In this document: in pieces, positions 12,330-19,891 of the stretch
How positions within the stretch are numbered: the stretch's first letter is position 1
Layout: each line of letters opens with the position of its first letter
Source: Lysobacterales bacterium
GTDB lineage: Bacteria > Pseudomonadota > Gammaproteobacteria > Xanthomonadales > Rhodanobacteraceae
Reading direction: 5' to 3'
Assembly: GCA_017305135.1 (NCBI GenBank)
Contig: JAFKNA010000026.1
Coordinates: forward strand, 1 to 42,686
DNA: 42,686 nt
Program-made: the position numbers and the translations under genes
Notes under the pieces: model-generated
What the model saw: only the letters and a program-made list of their open reading frames with translations
Told to the model about the DNA's origin: nothing
Database searches by the model: none

Positions 12330-13516
12330 CACGGCCGGGCCCCGCTGATGCGCAGGCGTCCGTCGATGCCGTCGCTGCCGGAATTGGCCTGCACCACCTC
12401 GACGGCAAGGCCCGGCAAGGTGGCCAGCCCTTCGCGGATGCGGTCGAGTTCGGCCACGTCCGGGGTGCGCAAGGCCACCTCCAGGATGCCGCTGCGGTAT
12501 TCCATGCCGCGGGTCTGCACCCGCGTCGGCGACACCGCGCCGAGCACGGGGGCGACGGTGCCGAGCACCTGCAGGAACCCGCTGCTGTCGGCACCGCCCT
12601 GCAGGCGCTCCAGGCGCGCGCGCATCAGCGGCTCGGCGCCGAGCCGCGCGAGTTGGCCGGCATCGACGTCCGGGAAGGCGGCACGGACGGCATCCGCGGC
12701 CTGCGCCTCGAGCTGCGCCGATTGGCGCGACAGGCGCAGCACGGCGCCGCCCATGTCGAGCAGCGCGAGGAGGACCACCGCGGCCGCGAGCACGGCGGCG
12801 ATGCGCCAGGCGCGGCGGGGACCGCGGCGGCGCCGGCGTGGCGCGAAGTCGCCTTCGAGCAGGTTGAGTGGCAAGCCATCGAGCGCCTGGCCGAGGAAGG
12901 CCAGCGCGTCGACGGTCTCGAAATCCTCGTGCGGAACCGGCAGCGACAGCGGCGCCCCGGACCTGCGCGCGTCGTGCAGGCCGAGCGCCGGCGGAAGCGT
13001 CGCGCAATGCTCCAGCCAGGCGGCCAGTGCAGCGGGCTCGCAGGTGCTTGCCGACCACGCATCGAGCCGCAGCGTGGCGCGCGTGTCCTCCACCAGGACG
13101 GCGCCGACCGGCACCGCCAGCGACTCGGGAAGCAGTGCATCGGGTGCAATGCCGCGCCCGGCCAGCGAATCCAGCCAGCCCTGCAGGCGCGTACGCGCGA
13201 CCACGGCGACCCCGACCTCCTCGCCGCTGCTTCGCGCCGCGGCGAAGTGGAGATCCTCGACGGGAGCCAGCAACTGGTCTTCGATCGCGTAGGGCAGCGC
13301 CTGCAGGAGCTGCGCGCGACTGCGCGCGCTTACGCGTGCCGAGGCCAGCAGCACATCCTCGGCCGGCGCCAGCACGACGATCCCGGTGGCCGCCGCGAGT
13401 ACCTCGGCCGGCGGGTCGCCCGCGGTGGCGACGGCCGCCGACGGCTGGCCATCGCGCTGGAGCAGCCAGGCGAGGCTGCCATCGGGAGCGAGGCGCAGCA
13501 GCAGGCGATCGGGCAT
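12329..13516 (-). CDS. gspL: GspL, type II secretion inner-membrane protein
   Basis: A 395-residue protein with a cytosolic actin-like domain (MPDRLLLRLAPDGSLAW to about residue 230, including LLQALPYAIEDQLLAPVEDL, the GspL signature), one membrane segment at about 237-258 (AAVLAAAVVLLALLDMGGA) and a periplasmic ferredoxin-like domain. It recruits the GspE ATPase and pairs with GspM. The ATG at 13516 gives the family N-terminus; the frame open upstream overlaps gspK in another frame. Confidence 0.95.
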   Translation of the reverse strand: MPDRLLLRLAPDGSLAWLLQRDGQPSAAVATAGDPPAEVLAAATGIVVLAPAEDVLLASARVSARSRAQLLQALPYAIEDQLLAPVEDLHFAAARSSGEEVGVAVVARTRLQGWLDSLAGRGIAPDALLPESLAVPVGAVLVEDTRATLRLDAWSASTCEPAALAAWLEHCATLPPALGLHDARRSGAPLSLPVPHEDFETVDALAFLGQALDGLPLNLLEGDFAPRRRRRGPRRAWRIAAVLAAAVVLLALLDMGGAVLRLSRQSAQLEAQAADAVRAAFPDVDAGQLARLGAEPLMRARLERLQGGADSSGFLQVLGTVAPVLGAVSPTRVQTRGMEYRSGILEVALRTPDVAELDRIREGLATLPGLAVEVVQANSGSDGIDGRLRISGARP

Positions 13517-13569
13517 CGGGAACGAAGGTGGACCGGGTCGGCCCGGATTGTAGTCGAGATGCCGTGCGG

Positions 13570-14511
13570 CTAATGCAAGGTGGCGGCGGCGTCCCCGCCA
13601 GTGCCTGACCAGGCGCCGTCGCTGCCGAGGCTGCGTGCCACCACCTGGATGCCGCTGCCCTCGGCACGCTGGATGACGCTGAAGAAGGTGAACGGGATAT
13701 CGTCGAGCACCACCTCGCCGCGGGCCAGGAACCACTCGCTGCGGGTGTCGAGAAGATCCTGCATGGCCGTGAGTTCCGGCGTGCGCGCCTCGCCGATGAA
13801 GCTGCGGACATCGTTGAATTGCGCCTGGCCCTGCTGCCAGACCCGCTCGGCATCCGCGCGGCCGAGGCCAAGGGCCTGCAGCAGCGGCACGCCGGCGGTG
13901 TTGACGTTGAGGCGGGTGTCCGGCGACAGCGCGCAGACGTGCGGAAGAAGCCGCGCATAGGCCGCGCCATCCACACCCGCGACCAGGCGCAGCTCGGAGA
14001 CGTGGGTGAACGGCCCCTGGTGCGCGCGATGGGGCGGCGTTGCGGCCATGTACCGGCCGTCTTCGCCGGAGGCGGCCGGATCCTGCCAGGCGGCGACCGC
14101 GATGGCGATGCGCGGATCAAGGCCGAGCTGGCCAAGCAGCGCCTCGAACGTCCGCCGCCAGTCCGCACGCCGCGGCACGTCGGGACCCAGGTTGTTGAGG
14201 TTGAAGCAGCCACCGAGGTCGCGCATGGAGGCGCTGATCATGCCGCCCGGCACCGTCTGCGGCGGCAGCGGCATCGCCCAGGCGCTGGCGCGGGTGTCCG
14301 GCCCCTGTTGCCAGGTTTCCAGCAGCACCTGGCCGGCGTAGTGCTCCAGGCCTTGCGCATAGGCCTCCGCCTGCGCGGCGCGAAGCGCATTGCGGGTGCG
14401 CGCGAAGGCGAGTTCCCCGCGTGCGAGCAGCCCGGCGATCAGCATCGCCGCCAGCGCGACGACCAGCAGCGCCACCAGCAGGGCCACGCCGCGTTGGCCA
14501 TGCCGCCTCAC
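13570..14511 (-). CDS. gspK: GspK, minor pseudopilin
   Basis: A 313-residue minor pseudopilin. The class III leader is QRG then VALLVALLVVALAAML, with Val instead of the aromatic residue and no Glu at +5, typical of GspK at the pseudopilus tip. The large alpha domain includes CFNLNNLG, AAWQDP and SELRLVAGVD, with LNVNTAGVPLLQALG. The start is GTG at 14511, overlapping the gspJ stop as GTGA. Unlike gspG-J, its leader is short and contains no translated word repeat. Confidence 0.95.
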   Translation of the reverse strand: MRRHGQRGVALLVALLVVALAAMLIAGLLARGELAFARTRNALRAAQAEAYAQGLEHYAGQVLLETWQQGPDTRASAWAMPLPPQTVPGGMISASMRDLGGCFNLNNLGPDVPRRADWRRTFEALLGQLGLDPRIAIAVAAWQDPAASGEDGRYMAATPPHRAHQGPFTHVSELRLVAGVDGAAYARLLPHVCALSPDTRLNVNTAGVPLLQALGLGRADAERVWQQGQAQFNDVRSFIGEARTPELTAMQDLLDTRSEWFLARGEVVLDDIPFTFFSVIQRAEGSGIQVVARSLGSDGAWSGTGGDAAATLH

Positions 14512-15227
14512 GGCACCCCCGCTGCGGGCGGCGCGACCGCGTAGGGCGATCCTGAAAGTTCCACCATGCGCCGCAGTTCGCCGAGATCGTCCAGCACCAG
14601 GCGCAGCTCCACCGCGCGCGGAAGCACGTCGGCATCGGCCCCGGCGGGTGGCCAGCTGGTCTGCCAGGCGCCGTCCTGGCCGAGGTAGCGGAGCATGAAG
14701 CCGTCCACCCGATCCAGCACCGTCGATGAGGTGGGAACCGAACCTGGCGCGCGATCCAGCACCGCGTAGCGTCGGCGTTTGAGTTCACGCCCGTCCAGCG
14801 CCAGGGCGAGGCGCGAGAGATTGCTGCTGGCCTCGCGGCGCGGATCGGCAAAACCGAGGCGGGTCAGCTCCAGGCCATCGCCGCGGCCGATGAGGGCTGG
14901 CCGCATGATGCCGGCCTCGTCGCGCACCGGGCGCGCCACGGCCTGGCGCAGATCCCGCTCCAGCCCGCCGATCGCACGCGTAATCGCGGCGAAGCGGTCC
15001 TGCTGCGCGACCAGTGCACCGCGCGTCCTGGCGATGCTGGAAAGCCCGCCGTAGGCCGCCGCCGCAAGCGCCGCGAACACGGCCACGGCGACCAGCAGCT
15101 CGACGAGGGAGAAGCCGTTTGAGGGCGGGGATTCGTGATTGGTGATTCGGGATTCGAAAGAGCGGCATCGCGATTGCTTTTGGGTCCACGCGACTTTCGG
15201 CGCTGCGGATCGCGCGGTTTGCAGCAA
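14508..15227 (-). CDS. gspJ: GspJ, minor pseudopilin (start uncertain)
   Basis: The mature part starts at about 15113 with NG|FSLVELLVAVAVFAALAA, followed by a 200-residue GspJ domain (GGLERDLRQAVARPVRDEAG, LRYLGQDGAWQTSW, VELRLVLDDLGELRRMVELS). No ATG or GTG lies near the cleavage site in frame. The nearest plausible start is TTG at 15227, giving a 38-residue leader; the frame stays open to TTG 15656, through 500 bp of dispersed repeats. The residues just before the cleavage site (SFESRITNHESPPS) are translated GATTCGTGATT-type repeat. The repeat seems to have displaced the native start, and expression level is therefore doubtful. Overlaps gspK. Confidence 0.88.
   Translation of the reverse strand: MLQTARSAAPKVAWTQKQSRCRSFESRITNHESPPSNGFSLVELLVAVAVFAALAAAAYGGLSSIARTRGALVAQQDRFAAITRAIGGLERDLRQAVARPVRDEAGIMRPALIGRGDGLELTRLGFADPRREASSNLSRLALALDGRELKRRRYAVLDRAPGSVPTSSTVLDRVDGFMLRYLGQDGAWQTSWPPAGADADVLPRAVELRLVLDDLGELRRMVELSGSPYAVAPPAAGVP
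15125..15160. repeat. Tandem word repeat in the gspJ leader
   Basis: GGGATTCGTGATTGGTGATT followed by CGGGATTCGAAAGAGCGGC. In the gspJ direction it is translated as ESRITNHES, immediately before the prepilin cleavage motif. Confidence 0.88.
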
Positions 15228-15244
15228 AACTCGATGGACCTCAC

Positions 15245-15600
15245 TGGCGTCATGCCCGCTAACGCGGGCACCCAGTGCACCGGTCAAAAGCGCCTGGGCT
15301 TCCTCCGGGGCCAAAAGGGTCGAACCGCGGCCGGGTCGTGCCGGTGCTTCGCCAGGGGCAAGATGGATCCCGGCTTGCGCCGGCATGACGGCTTGACTGG
15401 ATTGACGCTTCGGCGCGCATCCGGAGATACGCCGATCGGCCCCTGGCGTACGCCGATCGATCTTCCCGGCGTCATGCCCGCGAAGGCGGGCATCCATTTG
15501 ACCGATCATTGGCACCGGCGCCTCGTGGGGGCGCGGCCGGCGCCGGCGCCCACTCCCGGGAGGGCCGGGCTCCCGCCCGGCCGCTGTTGCCTTCCGCAGC
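15245..15600. repeat. Repeat-packed gspI-gspJ gap (three MPAKAGIH palindromes and a GC hairpin)
   Basis: About 400 bp with no gene of its own. Copies of the MPAKAGIH palindrome lie at 15247-15275, 15363-15392 and 15471-15498, and a GCCGGGCTCCCGCCCGGCC hairpin lies at about 15565-15583. The minus strand stays open across all of it in the gspJ frame, which probably reflects the open nature of these repeats rather than coding. Confidence 0.75.
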
Positions 15601-15636
15601 TTCGCGGCGGGGATACGGGATGGCGCGCGGTGCGGC

Positions 15637-16113
15637 TCACGGCGCGGCCGCGGCAAAGCCGTGGAGGGTGGCCGAGGGCCGCTGCTCGCCGACGGCGAAG
15701 ACCTGGATGTCGACGCGACGGATCTCCGCGTTCGGGGTGGCCTGGATCTCCCGAGTCCAGCGCCACGGTCGGCCCGCGAATTCCACCCGACCGTCGGAAC
15801 GGCCGATCATCCGGCTGGCCCCGAGGCGGGTCTCGGCCAGCACGTTCGAGGCCACCCAGCTGGCCAGCGTGCGCTCGCGCAGGGCATCGAAATCGCGCAC
15901 CTGGACCATGGCGGTGCGGGTCAGCGCGACCAGCGCCAGGGCGACGATGGCGAGGGCGATCAGGACTTCGAGCAGGGTGAAGCCGCTTGAGGGCCGGGAA
16001 TAGGGAATCGGGAATCGGGAATCGTTGAGGCAGTGTGCGCGACCATCAGCGATACCAGGAGTGCGGCGGCTGCGACCGGCACCGCGTCCATTCAGATGAG
16101 CCTTCGGGTGCAT
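15637..16113 (-). CDS. gspI: GspI, minor pseudopilin with long repeat-derived leader
   Basis: A 158-residue reading. The ATG at 16113 overlaps the gspH stop as TGATG, a coupling arrangement that supports this start. The leader is unusually long (44 residues up to the Gly) and ends DSRFPIPYSRPSSG|FTLLEVLIALAIVALALVAL, where DSRFPIPYS is translated tandem repeat. The mature part has the GspI pattern ASNVLAETRLG and the WTREIQATPNAEIRRVDIQV tail. GspI nucleates the tip complex with GspJ and GspK. Normal GspI leaders are about 6-10 residues. Confidence 0.92.
   Translation of the reverse strand: MHPKAHLNGRGAGRSRRTPGIADGRAHCLNDSRFPIPYSRPSSGFTLLEVLIALAIVALALVALTRTAMVQVRDFDALRERTLASWVASNVLAETRLGASRMIGRSDGRVEFAGRPWRWTREIQATPNAEIRRVDIQVFAVGEQRPSATLHGFAAAAP
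15998..16024. repeat. Tandem GGGAATC word repeat in the gspI leader
   Basis: GGGAATAGGGAATCGGGAAT and one further unit: four tandem 7-base words, read in gspI as SRFPIPYS. It lies directly before the cleavage motif. Confidence 0.9.
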
Positions 16114-16772
16114 CACGGCGTATCGACGGACACGCTGCCGTCTTCGCTGCCCTGCACGCGATGGCGGCTCGGCGCGTCGCCGAGGGCAAGCACGAGCTGG
16201 AATGGCGTGAGCTCGCCGGAGGCGAAACAGACGAGTTGCGGCCGCCCGTCGGCCGCCTCCCCAAGGTCGAGCGGGCGGCCATCGCGGGTGGCCTTGAGGC
16301 GCAGGCCTTCCGGCCAGCGGCGCGGGCGCAGTGCATCCGCCTTGCCGAACGGTTCCCAGGTGCTGCCGTTGAGCCGGCTGAAGGCGTAGCCATCGCCACG
16401 CAGTTCCACGCCGACGTTCCTCCCGCCGAGCTCGGCGGCTTCGCAGGCGTGCATCACCCGCGCCGCGAACTCCCCGCTCGCATCCGACAGCCGCCGCTCC
16501 GCGCCGCCCCCGGTCGCGATCACCAGCGCCGCGGCGAGGATACCGGCAATGGCGACGACGACGAGGAGTTCGACGAGAGTGAAGCCGCGTTGGGGCCGGG
16601 GTTGGGAATTGGAGATTCGGGATTGGGAACAGCAGCGCTGCGCGAGCGGGATTGCACCGGTGCAGCCGAAACGTGACGAATCAGATGGAGGACCGGCGGA
16701 TGCGTGCTGTTGCTGTTCCACGAATCCCGAATCCCGATCCCGAATCCCGGCACTACTGCCAATTGCCAACAT
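16113..16772 (-). CDS. gspH: GspH, minor pseudopilin with repeat-derived leader
   Basis: Mature pseudopilin starts at RG|FTLVELLVVVAIAGILAAAL, with conserved Glu5, followed by the GspH domain (EFAARVMHACEAAELGGRNV, GLRLKATRDGRPLDLGEAADG). The ATG at 16772 overlaps the end of gspG by 20 bases and gives a 63-residue leader. GTG within the repeat (about 16718) would give about 46. Both are far longer than usual. The inverted pair of word repeats 16600-16750 lies wholly inside the leader and keeps the frame open (SQSRISNSQPRPQ just before the cleavage site). Prepilin peptidase PilD/GspO is not encoded here. Confidence 0.9.
   Translation of the reverse strand: MLAIGSSAGIRDRDSGFVEQQQHASAGPPSDSSRFGCTGAIPLAQRCCSQSRISNSQPRPQRGFTLVELLVVVAIAGILAAALVIATGGGAERRLSDASGEFAARVMHACEAAELGGRNVGVELRGDGYAFSRLNGSTWEPFGKADALRPRRWPEGLRLKATRDGRPLDLGEAADGRPQLVCFASGELTPFQLVLALGDAPSRHRVQGSEDGSVSVDTP
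16600..16750. repeat. Inverted pair of word repeats in the gspH leader
   Basis: Left arm 16600-16635 (GGGTTGGGAATTGGAGATTC, then GGGATTGGGAACAGCAG). Right arm about 16706-16750 (TGCTGTTGCTGTTCCACGAA, then TCCCGAATCCCGATCCCGAA). The complementary part runs past the words into GGAACAGCA/TGCTGTTCC, so the unit has defined inverted ends around about 70 bp. Confidence 0.85.
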
Positions 16773-17208
16773 CCGCCGCCTCGCCGTCGCCGCCCGGGCG
16801 GCCGTCGGCGCCGTAGCTGTAGACGTCGATGTCGCCGTGCTGGCCGGGGTGCTGGTAGAGGTAGGGGCGGCTCCACGGGTCCTTGGGTACGCGATCGAGG
16901 TAGGGTCCCTTCCAGTTCGGCGCCTCGGGCTGGCCGGAGGGCTTGGCGACCAGCGCCTCCAGGCCCTGCTCGGTACCGGGATACACGTAGTTGTCGAGCT
17001 TGTAGAGGCTGAGCGCGGTGACGATGTTCTGGATGTCCTGCTTCGCGCGCGTCACCCGGGCCTCGCCGGGGCGCTCGAGCACGCGCGGCACCACGATCGC
17101 GGCGAGGATGCCGAGGATGACCACGACGACCAGGATCTCGATGAGGGTGAAGCCGCGTGGACGCCGGGATTGGAGATCGGGGATTCGGGATTCGGAAGGG
17201 CGGCGCAT
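16753..17208 (-). CDS. gspG: GspG, major pseudopilin
   Basis: A 151-residue major pseudopilin. The leader MRRPSESRIPDLQSRRPRG ends at the cleavage site and is followed by FTLIEILVVVVILGILAAIV, then VVPRVLERPGEARVTRAKQD, DNYVYPGTEQGLEALV, the calcium-site region and GGDGEAADVGNWQ. It is the shaft subunit of the type II pseudopilus. The ATG at 17208 is the only good in-frame start. Its leader is 19 residues long and carries the translated word repeat (SESRIPDLQS). First gene of the gsp run, with its own candidate promoter at 17240-17248. gspE and gspF, usually upstream, are replaced by a DUF72 gene. Confidence 0.96.
   Translation of the reverse strand: MRRPSESRIPDLQSRRPRGFTLIEILVVVVILGILAAIVVPRVLERPGEARVTRAKQDIQNIVTALSLYKLDNYVYPGTEQGLEALVAKPSGQPEAPNWKGPYLDRVPKDPWSRPYLYQHPGQHGDIDVYSYGADGRPGGDGEAADVGNWQ
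17164..17192. repeat. Tandem word repeat in the gspG leader
   Basis: GGGATTGGAGATCGGGGATT followed by CGGGATTCGG, then GAAGGGCGGC. Translated in gspG as SESRIPDLQS. Confidence 0.88.
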
Positions 17209-17239
17209 GGTCGTGGCGAGCGGCTGGCAGGGGCGCTGG

Positions 17240-17248
17240 ATCATATCA
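17240..17248 (-). promoter_or_regulatory. Extended -10 promoter before gspG
   Basis: On the minus strand TGATATGAT: an extended -10 (TGn followed by TATGAT), 32 nt upstream of the gspG ATG. No good -35 at 16-18 bp is visible, as expected for the extended class. It would drive gspG to the HisN-like gene. Confidence 0.5.
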
Positions 17249-17300
17249 GGCGCGCGGATGCGGACCGTCCAACGGGCTGCTGCAGCAAGCCGTCCGTCCT

Positions 17301-18233
17301 CTACGGCGCGGCTCGGTCCCGCGGCCGCACGGGTTGCACCCCGAGCCGTTCCGCAAGTGCCGCGGCATCAAACGGTGCGTGCACCTTGATGTCGTTGTCG
17401 AAGTAGCAGTAGACGTCGCGCGCGGCGCGCCGGGACGGGGGTGCCGACGACGCCCGCTGTGCATCGGCGGGCTCGCCGCCGGTGCTCCAGGCGAGGATGC
17501 GTCCGGCCCAGCGGTCGAGCGCAGCCGGCGAATAGCCGCTGGCGTAGAGTTCCTTGTCGCCGTGCAGGCGCAGGTACATGAAATCCGCGGTCACGTCCTC
17601 CAGGTACGGCCACTTGCCCGCGGTATCGGCGACCACCAGTGCGATGCCGTTCCGGCGCAGCAGCGCGATGAACGATTCGTCGCGGAAGCTCTCGTGGCGC
17701 ACCTCGAAGGCATGCCGCAGCGGCCGATTCGGAAGATCTTCCGGCACGGACGCATGGCGCACCCGATCGTCGTGGCCGCGCGCGAGGGCGAGCGCCGCGC
17801 GTGTGTCACGCGGCAGGCGGGCAACGAACGCCTCCAGCACTTCGCGCCCGTAGACGAGACTCGGCGGGAACTGCCATAGCAGCGGCCCGAGCTTTTCGCC
17901 CAGGTCGAGCAGCCCCGAGGCAAGGAAATTGGCCAGCGCCTGCTCGATCCCGCGCAGCCGCAGGAGGTGCGTGATGAAGCGCGAACCCTTCACCGCGAAG
18001 ACGAAATCCGCCGGCGTCTGCGCATCCCAGTCGCGCCAGCTCTTCGGCCGCTGCAGCGAATAGAACGAGCCGTTGAGTTCGATGCTGGCAAAACGGCCAG
18101 CGGCATATTCGAGCTCGCGCCGCTGCACCAGGTCCTCCGGATAGAACACGCCCCGCCACGGCGCATACCGCCAGCCGGAAATGCCGATGCGTATCCGGCC
18201 TTTGTGTTGCGATTGCTTCGCCGATGCATGCAT
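17301..18233 (-). CDS. DUF72 (YecE-like) TIM-barrel protein
   Basis: A 310-residue protein of the DUF72 family: RIGISGWRYAPWRGVFYPED near the N-terminus, FASIELNGSFYSLQRPKSW, FAVKGSRFITHLLRLRG, LLWQFPPSL, FEVRHESF and the C-terminal VYCYFDNDIKVHAPFDA. The fold is predicted to be a TIM barrel; the function is unknown. The ATG at 18233 gives the family start; the frame is open 59 residues further upstream without similarity. It sits upstream of gspG in the same orientation, but with a promoter-like element between them it is probably a separate unit. Confidence 0.9.
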   Translation of the reverse strand: MHASAKQSQHKGRIRIGISGWRYAPWRGVFYPEDLVQRRELEYAAGRFASIELNGSFYSLQRPKSWRDWDAQTPADFVFAVKGSRFITHLLRLRGIEQALANFLASGLLDLGEKLGPLLWQFPPSLVYGREVLEAFVARLPRDTRAALALARGHDDRVRHASVPEDLPNRPLRHAFEVRHESFRDESFIALLRRNGIALVVADTAGKWPYLEDVTADFMYLRLHGDKELYASGYSPAALDRWAGRILAWSTGGEPADAQRASSAPPSRRAARDVYCYFDNDIKVHAPFDAAALAERLGVQPVRPRDRAAP

Positions 18234-18368
18234 GCCCGCAGCCTGCCGAGGGGAGATCGAATGATCGATGAAGGCGAGGGCTCGTCTCCCGCGACCAGGA
18301 AATGGTGCATGCAATGACACCACGCGTTTGCTCGCGGACTGCCACTGCATGGCTTGCTTTGCTCTGCA

Positions 18369-18440
18369 GCGACTTGTCGGGGGCGTAGCCCGACCCGCGG
18401 TGCTCCGCATCCCTCAGATCGGCCCTACGCGGCCGACGAC
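18369..18440. repeat. GTCGGGGGCGTAGCCCGAC palindromic repeat before rsmE
   Basis: GTCGGGGGCGTAGCCCGAC at about 18376-18394, followed by TCGGCCCTACGCGGCCGA at about 18420-18437. Same family as the 37-bp copies at 1991-2078 and a partial one at about 9850-9868. 18234-18473 otherwise shows nothing. Confidence 0.7.
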
Positions 18441-18473
18441 ACGAACTGGCGCAAAGCGGCATGGTTGCGCACA

Positions 18474-19244
18474 ATGCGGCGTCTTCCAGGCCCGAGACGC
18501 CGCTTGCGCATTCCACGCATCCACGTGCCGCAACCGCTCGCACCCGGCGTCGAGGTGGAGCTGCCGCCGCAGGCCGGCGAGCACGTCGCGCGCGTGTTGC
18601 GGCTGGAGGCGGGGCATCCGCTGCGGCTGTTCCACGGCGATGGCAGCGAATACGCGGCGGAGCTGGCGTCGCTGGCCAGGCGCCGCGTCACCGCGCGCGT
18701 GCTGGAAGCCGTACCGGCGCCGGATCGCGAGAGCCGGCTGTCCATCACCCTCGGACAGGGCATCGCGCGCGGCGAGAAGATGGACTGGATCCTGCAGAAG
18801 GCGACCGAGCTCGGCGTCGCGCGCGTGGTGCCGCTCATCACCGGGCGCACCGAGGTGAAGCTCGATGCCGAGCGCGCCGGCCGGCGCATGGCGCACTGGC
18901 AGGCGGTGCTGGCATCGGCCTGCGAGCAGTGCGGCCGCAACCGCCTGCCCGCGCTCGATCCACCAACGCGGCTGGTGGACTGGGCCGGCGAACTGGCCAG
19001 CAGCCCCGCGCCCGGCCTGCGGCTGATCCTGGATCCGAAGGGCTCACGCCGGGTCCGCGACCTCGCGCCGGCGAGCGCGATCACGCTGGCGATCGGTCCG
19101 GAAGGCGGGCTGTCGGAACAGGACCGCAGCATCCTGCAGCAGGCCGGCTTCGATGGGCTTGCCGTCGGCCCGCGCATCCTGCGCACCGAGACGGCGGGTC
19201 TCGCCGCCATCGCCGCCCTGCAGGCCTGCCATGGCGACATGTAA
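18474..19244 (+). CDS. rsmE: RsmE, 16S rRNA m3U1498 methyltransferase
   Basis: A 256-residue SPOUT methyltransferase that methylates U1498 of 16S rRNA using S-adenosylmethionine. N-terminal PUA-like part (RIPRIHVPQPLAPG, AGEHVARVLRLEAGHPLRLF), then QGIARGEKMDWILQKATELG, and the trefoil-knot motifs AIGPEGGLSEQD and GPRILRTETAGLAA. ATG at 18474 adds MRRLPGPRRR before the family N-terminus; a TTG at 18504 would give exactly the usual start (MRIPRIHV), so the first ten residues are uncertain. Confidence 0.95.
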   Translation: MRRLPGPRRRLRIPRIHVPQPLAPGVEVELPPQAGEHVARVLRLEAGHPLRLFHGDGSEYAAELASLARRRVTARVLEAVPAPDRESRLSITLGQGIARGEKMDWILQKATELGVARVVPLITGRTEVKLDAERAGRRMAHWQAVLASACEQCGRNRLPALDPPTRLVDWAGELASSPAPGLRLILDPKGSRRVRDLAPASAITLAIGPEGGLSEQDRSILQQAGFDGLAVGPRILRTETAGLAAIAALQACHGDM

Positions 19245-19292
19245 GCGGCGGGAGGCAGGCCGGCCGGGGCGCCCTTCCCCGCCCCGGACCGC

Positions 19293-19880
19293 ATGATGGA
19301 GGGCGCCGCCAGCGCCATGTTCCCGCACCTTCGCATCGTGCTCGGCATGGTGCTCGGGCTCGGCATCTCGCGGCTGCTGCTCGGCTTCGCCGGATTGGTC
19401 CAGCATCCCGGTCGCTACCGCCTGTCGGCCGTCCACCTGCTCTGGGCGGCGTCGATCCTGGTCGAACTGGTGCTGTTCTGGTGGTGGGAGTTCGCGCTGT
19501 CGGAAATCCCGGCCTGGACCTTCGGCACGTTCTCGTTCCTGATTCTCTACACCATCACGCTGTTCCTGCTGGCGGCGCTCCTGTTCCCCGAACGCATCGA
19601 CGAGTACGGCGGCTACGAGGCCTACCTGATGCGCCGCCGCTACTGGTTCTTCGGCCTGCTCGGGCTCACCTTCGTGCTCGATGCCGTCGATACCATGATC
19701 AAGGGCAGCGCCTACTGGGAGCGCCTGAGTTTCGACTACGTGATCCAGATTCCGTTCGGGCTGGCGCTGTGCGCCGTCGCCTGCGCCACCACCCGCACCC
19801 GCGCGCACCTCGCCCTGGCGCTGATCCACGTCGGCTACCAGGGCTACTGGATGACGCGCATTCTCTCCACGACGGTGTAG
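19293..19880 (+). CDS. Uncharacterised membrane protein, six segments (tandem paralogue A)
   Basis: A 195-residue protein with about six hydrophobic segments: GMVLGLGISRLLLGFAGL, VHLLWAASILVELVLFWWW, FLILYTITLFLLAALLF, YWFFGLLGLTFVLDAVDT, IPFGLALCAVACA and LALIHVGYQGYWM. A conserved charged loop EYGGYEAYLMRRR lies between segments 3 and 4. I do not recognise a characterised family. It is followed after 11 bp by a paralogue of the same length, roughly two-thirds identical by eye. Two alternative ATGs exist at the start (19293 and 19296), plus one at 19317. Confidence 0.8.
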   Translation: MMEGAASAMFPHLRIVLGMVLGLGISRLLLGFAGLVQHPGRYRLSAVHLLWAASILVELVLFWWWEFALSEIPAWTFGTFSFLILYTITLFLLAALLFPERIDEYGGYEAYLMRRRYWFFGLLGLTFVLDAVDTMIKGSAYWERLSFDYVIQIPFGLALCAVACATTRTRAHLALALIHVGYQGYWMTRILSTTV

Positions 19881-19891
19881 GTCTACCCCAC

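Noticed and set aside
11777-13573. Plus-strand open frames of up to about 600 codons opposite gspM and gspL
   Set aside because: Arg/Ala/Gln-rich shadow of the gsp genes.
15245-15500. Small protein genes starting MPAKAGIH/MPANAG
   Set aside because: These are translations of a widespread palindromic intergenic repeat, seen seven times here in both orientations.
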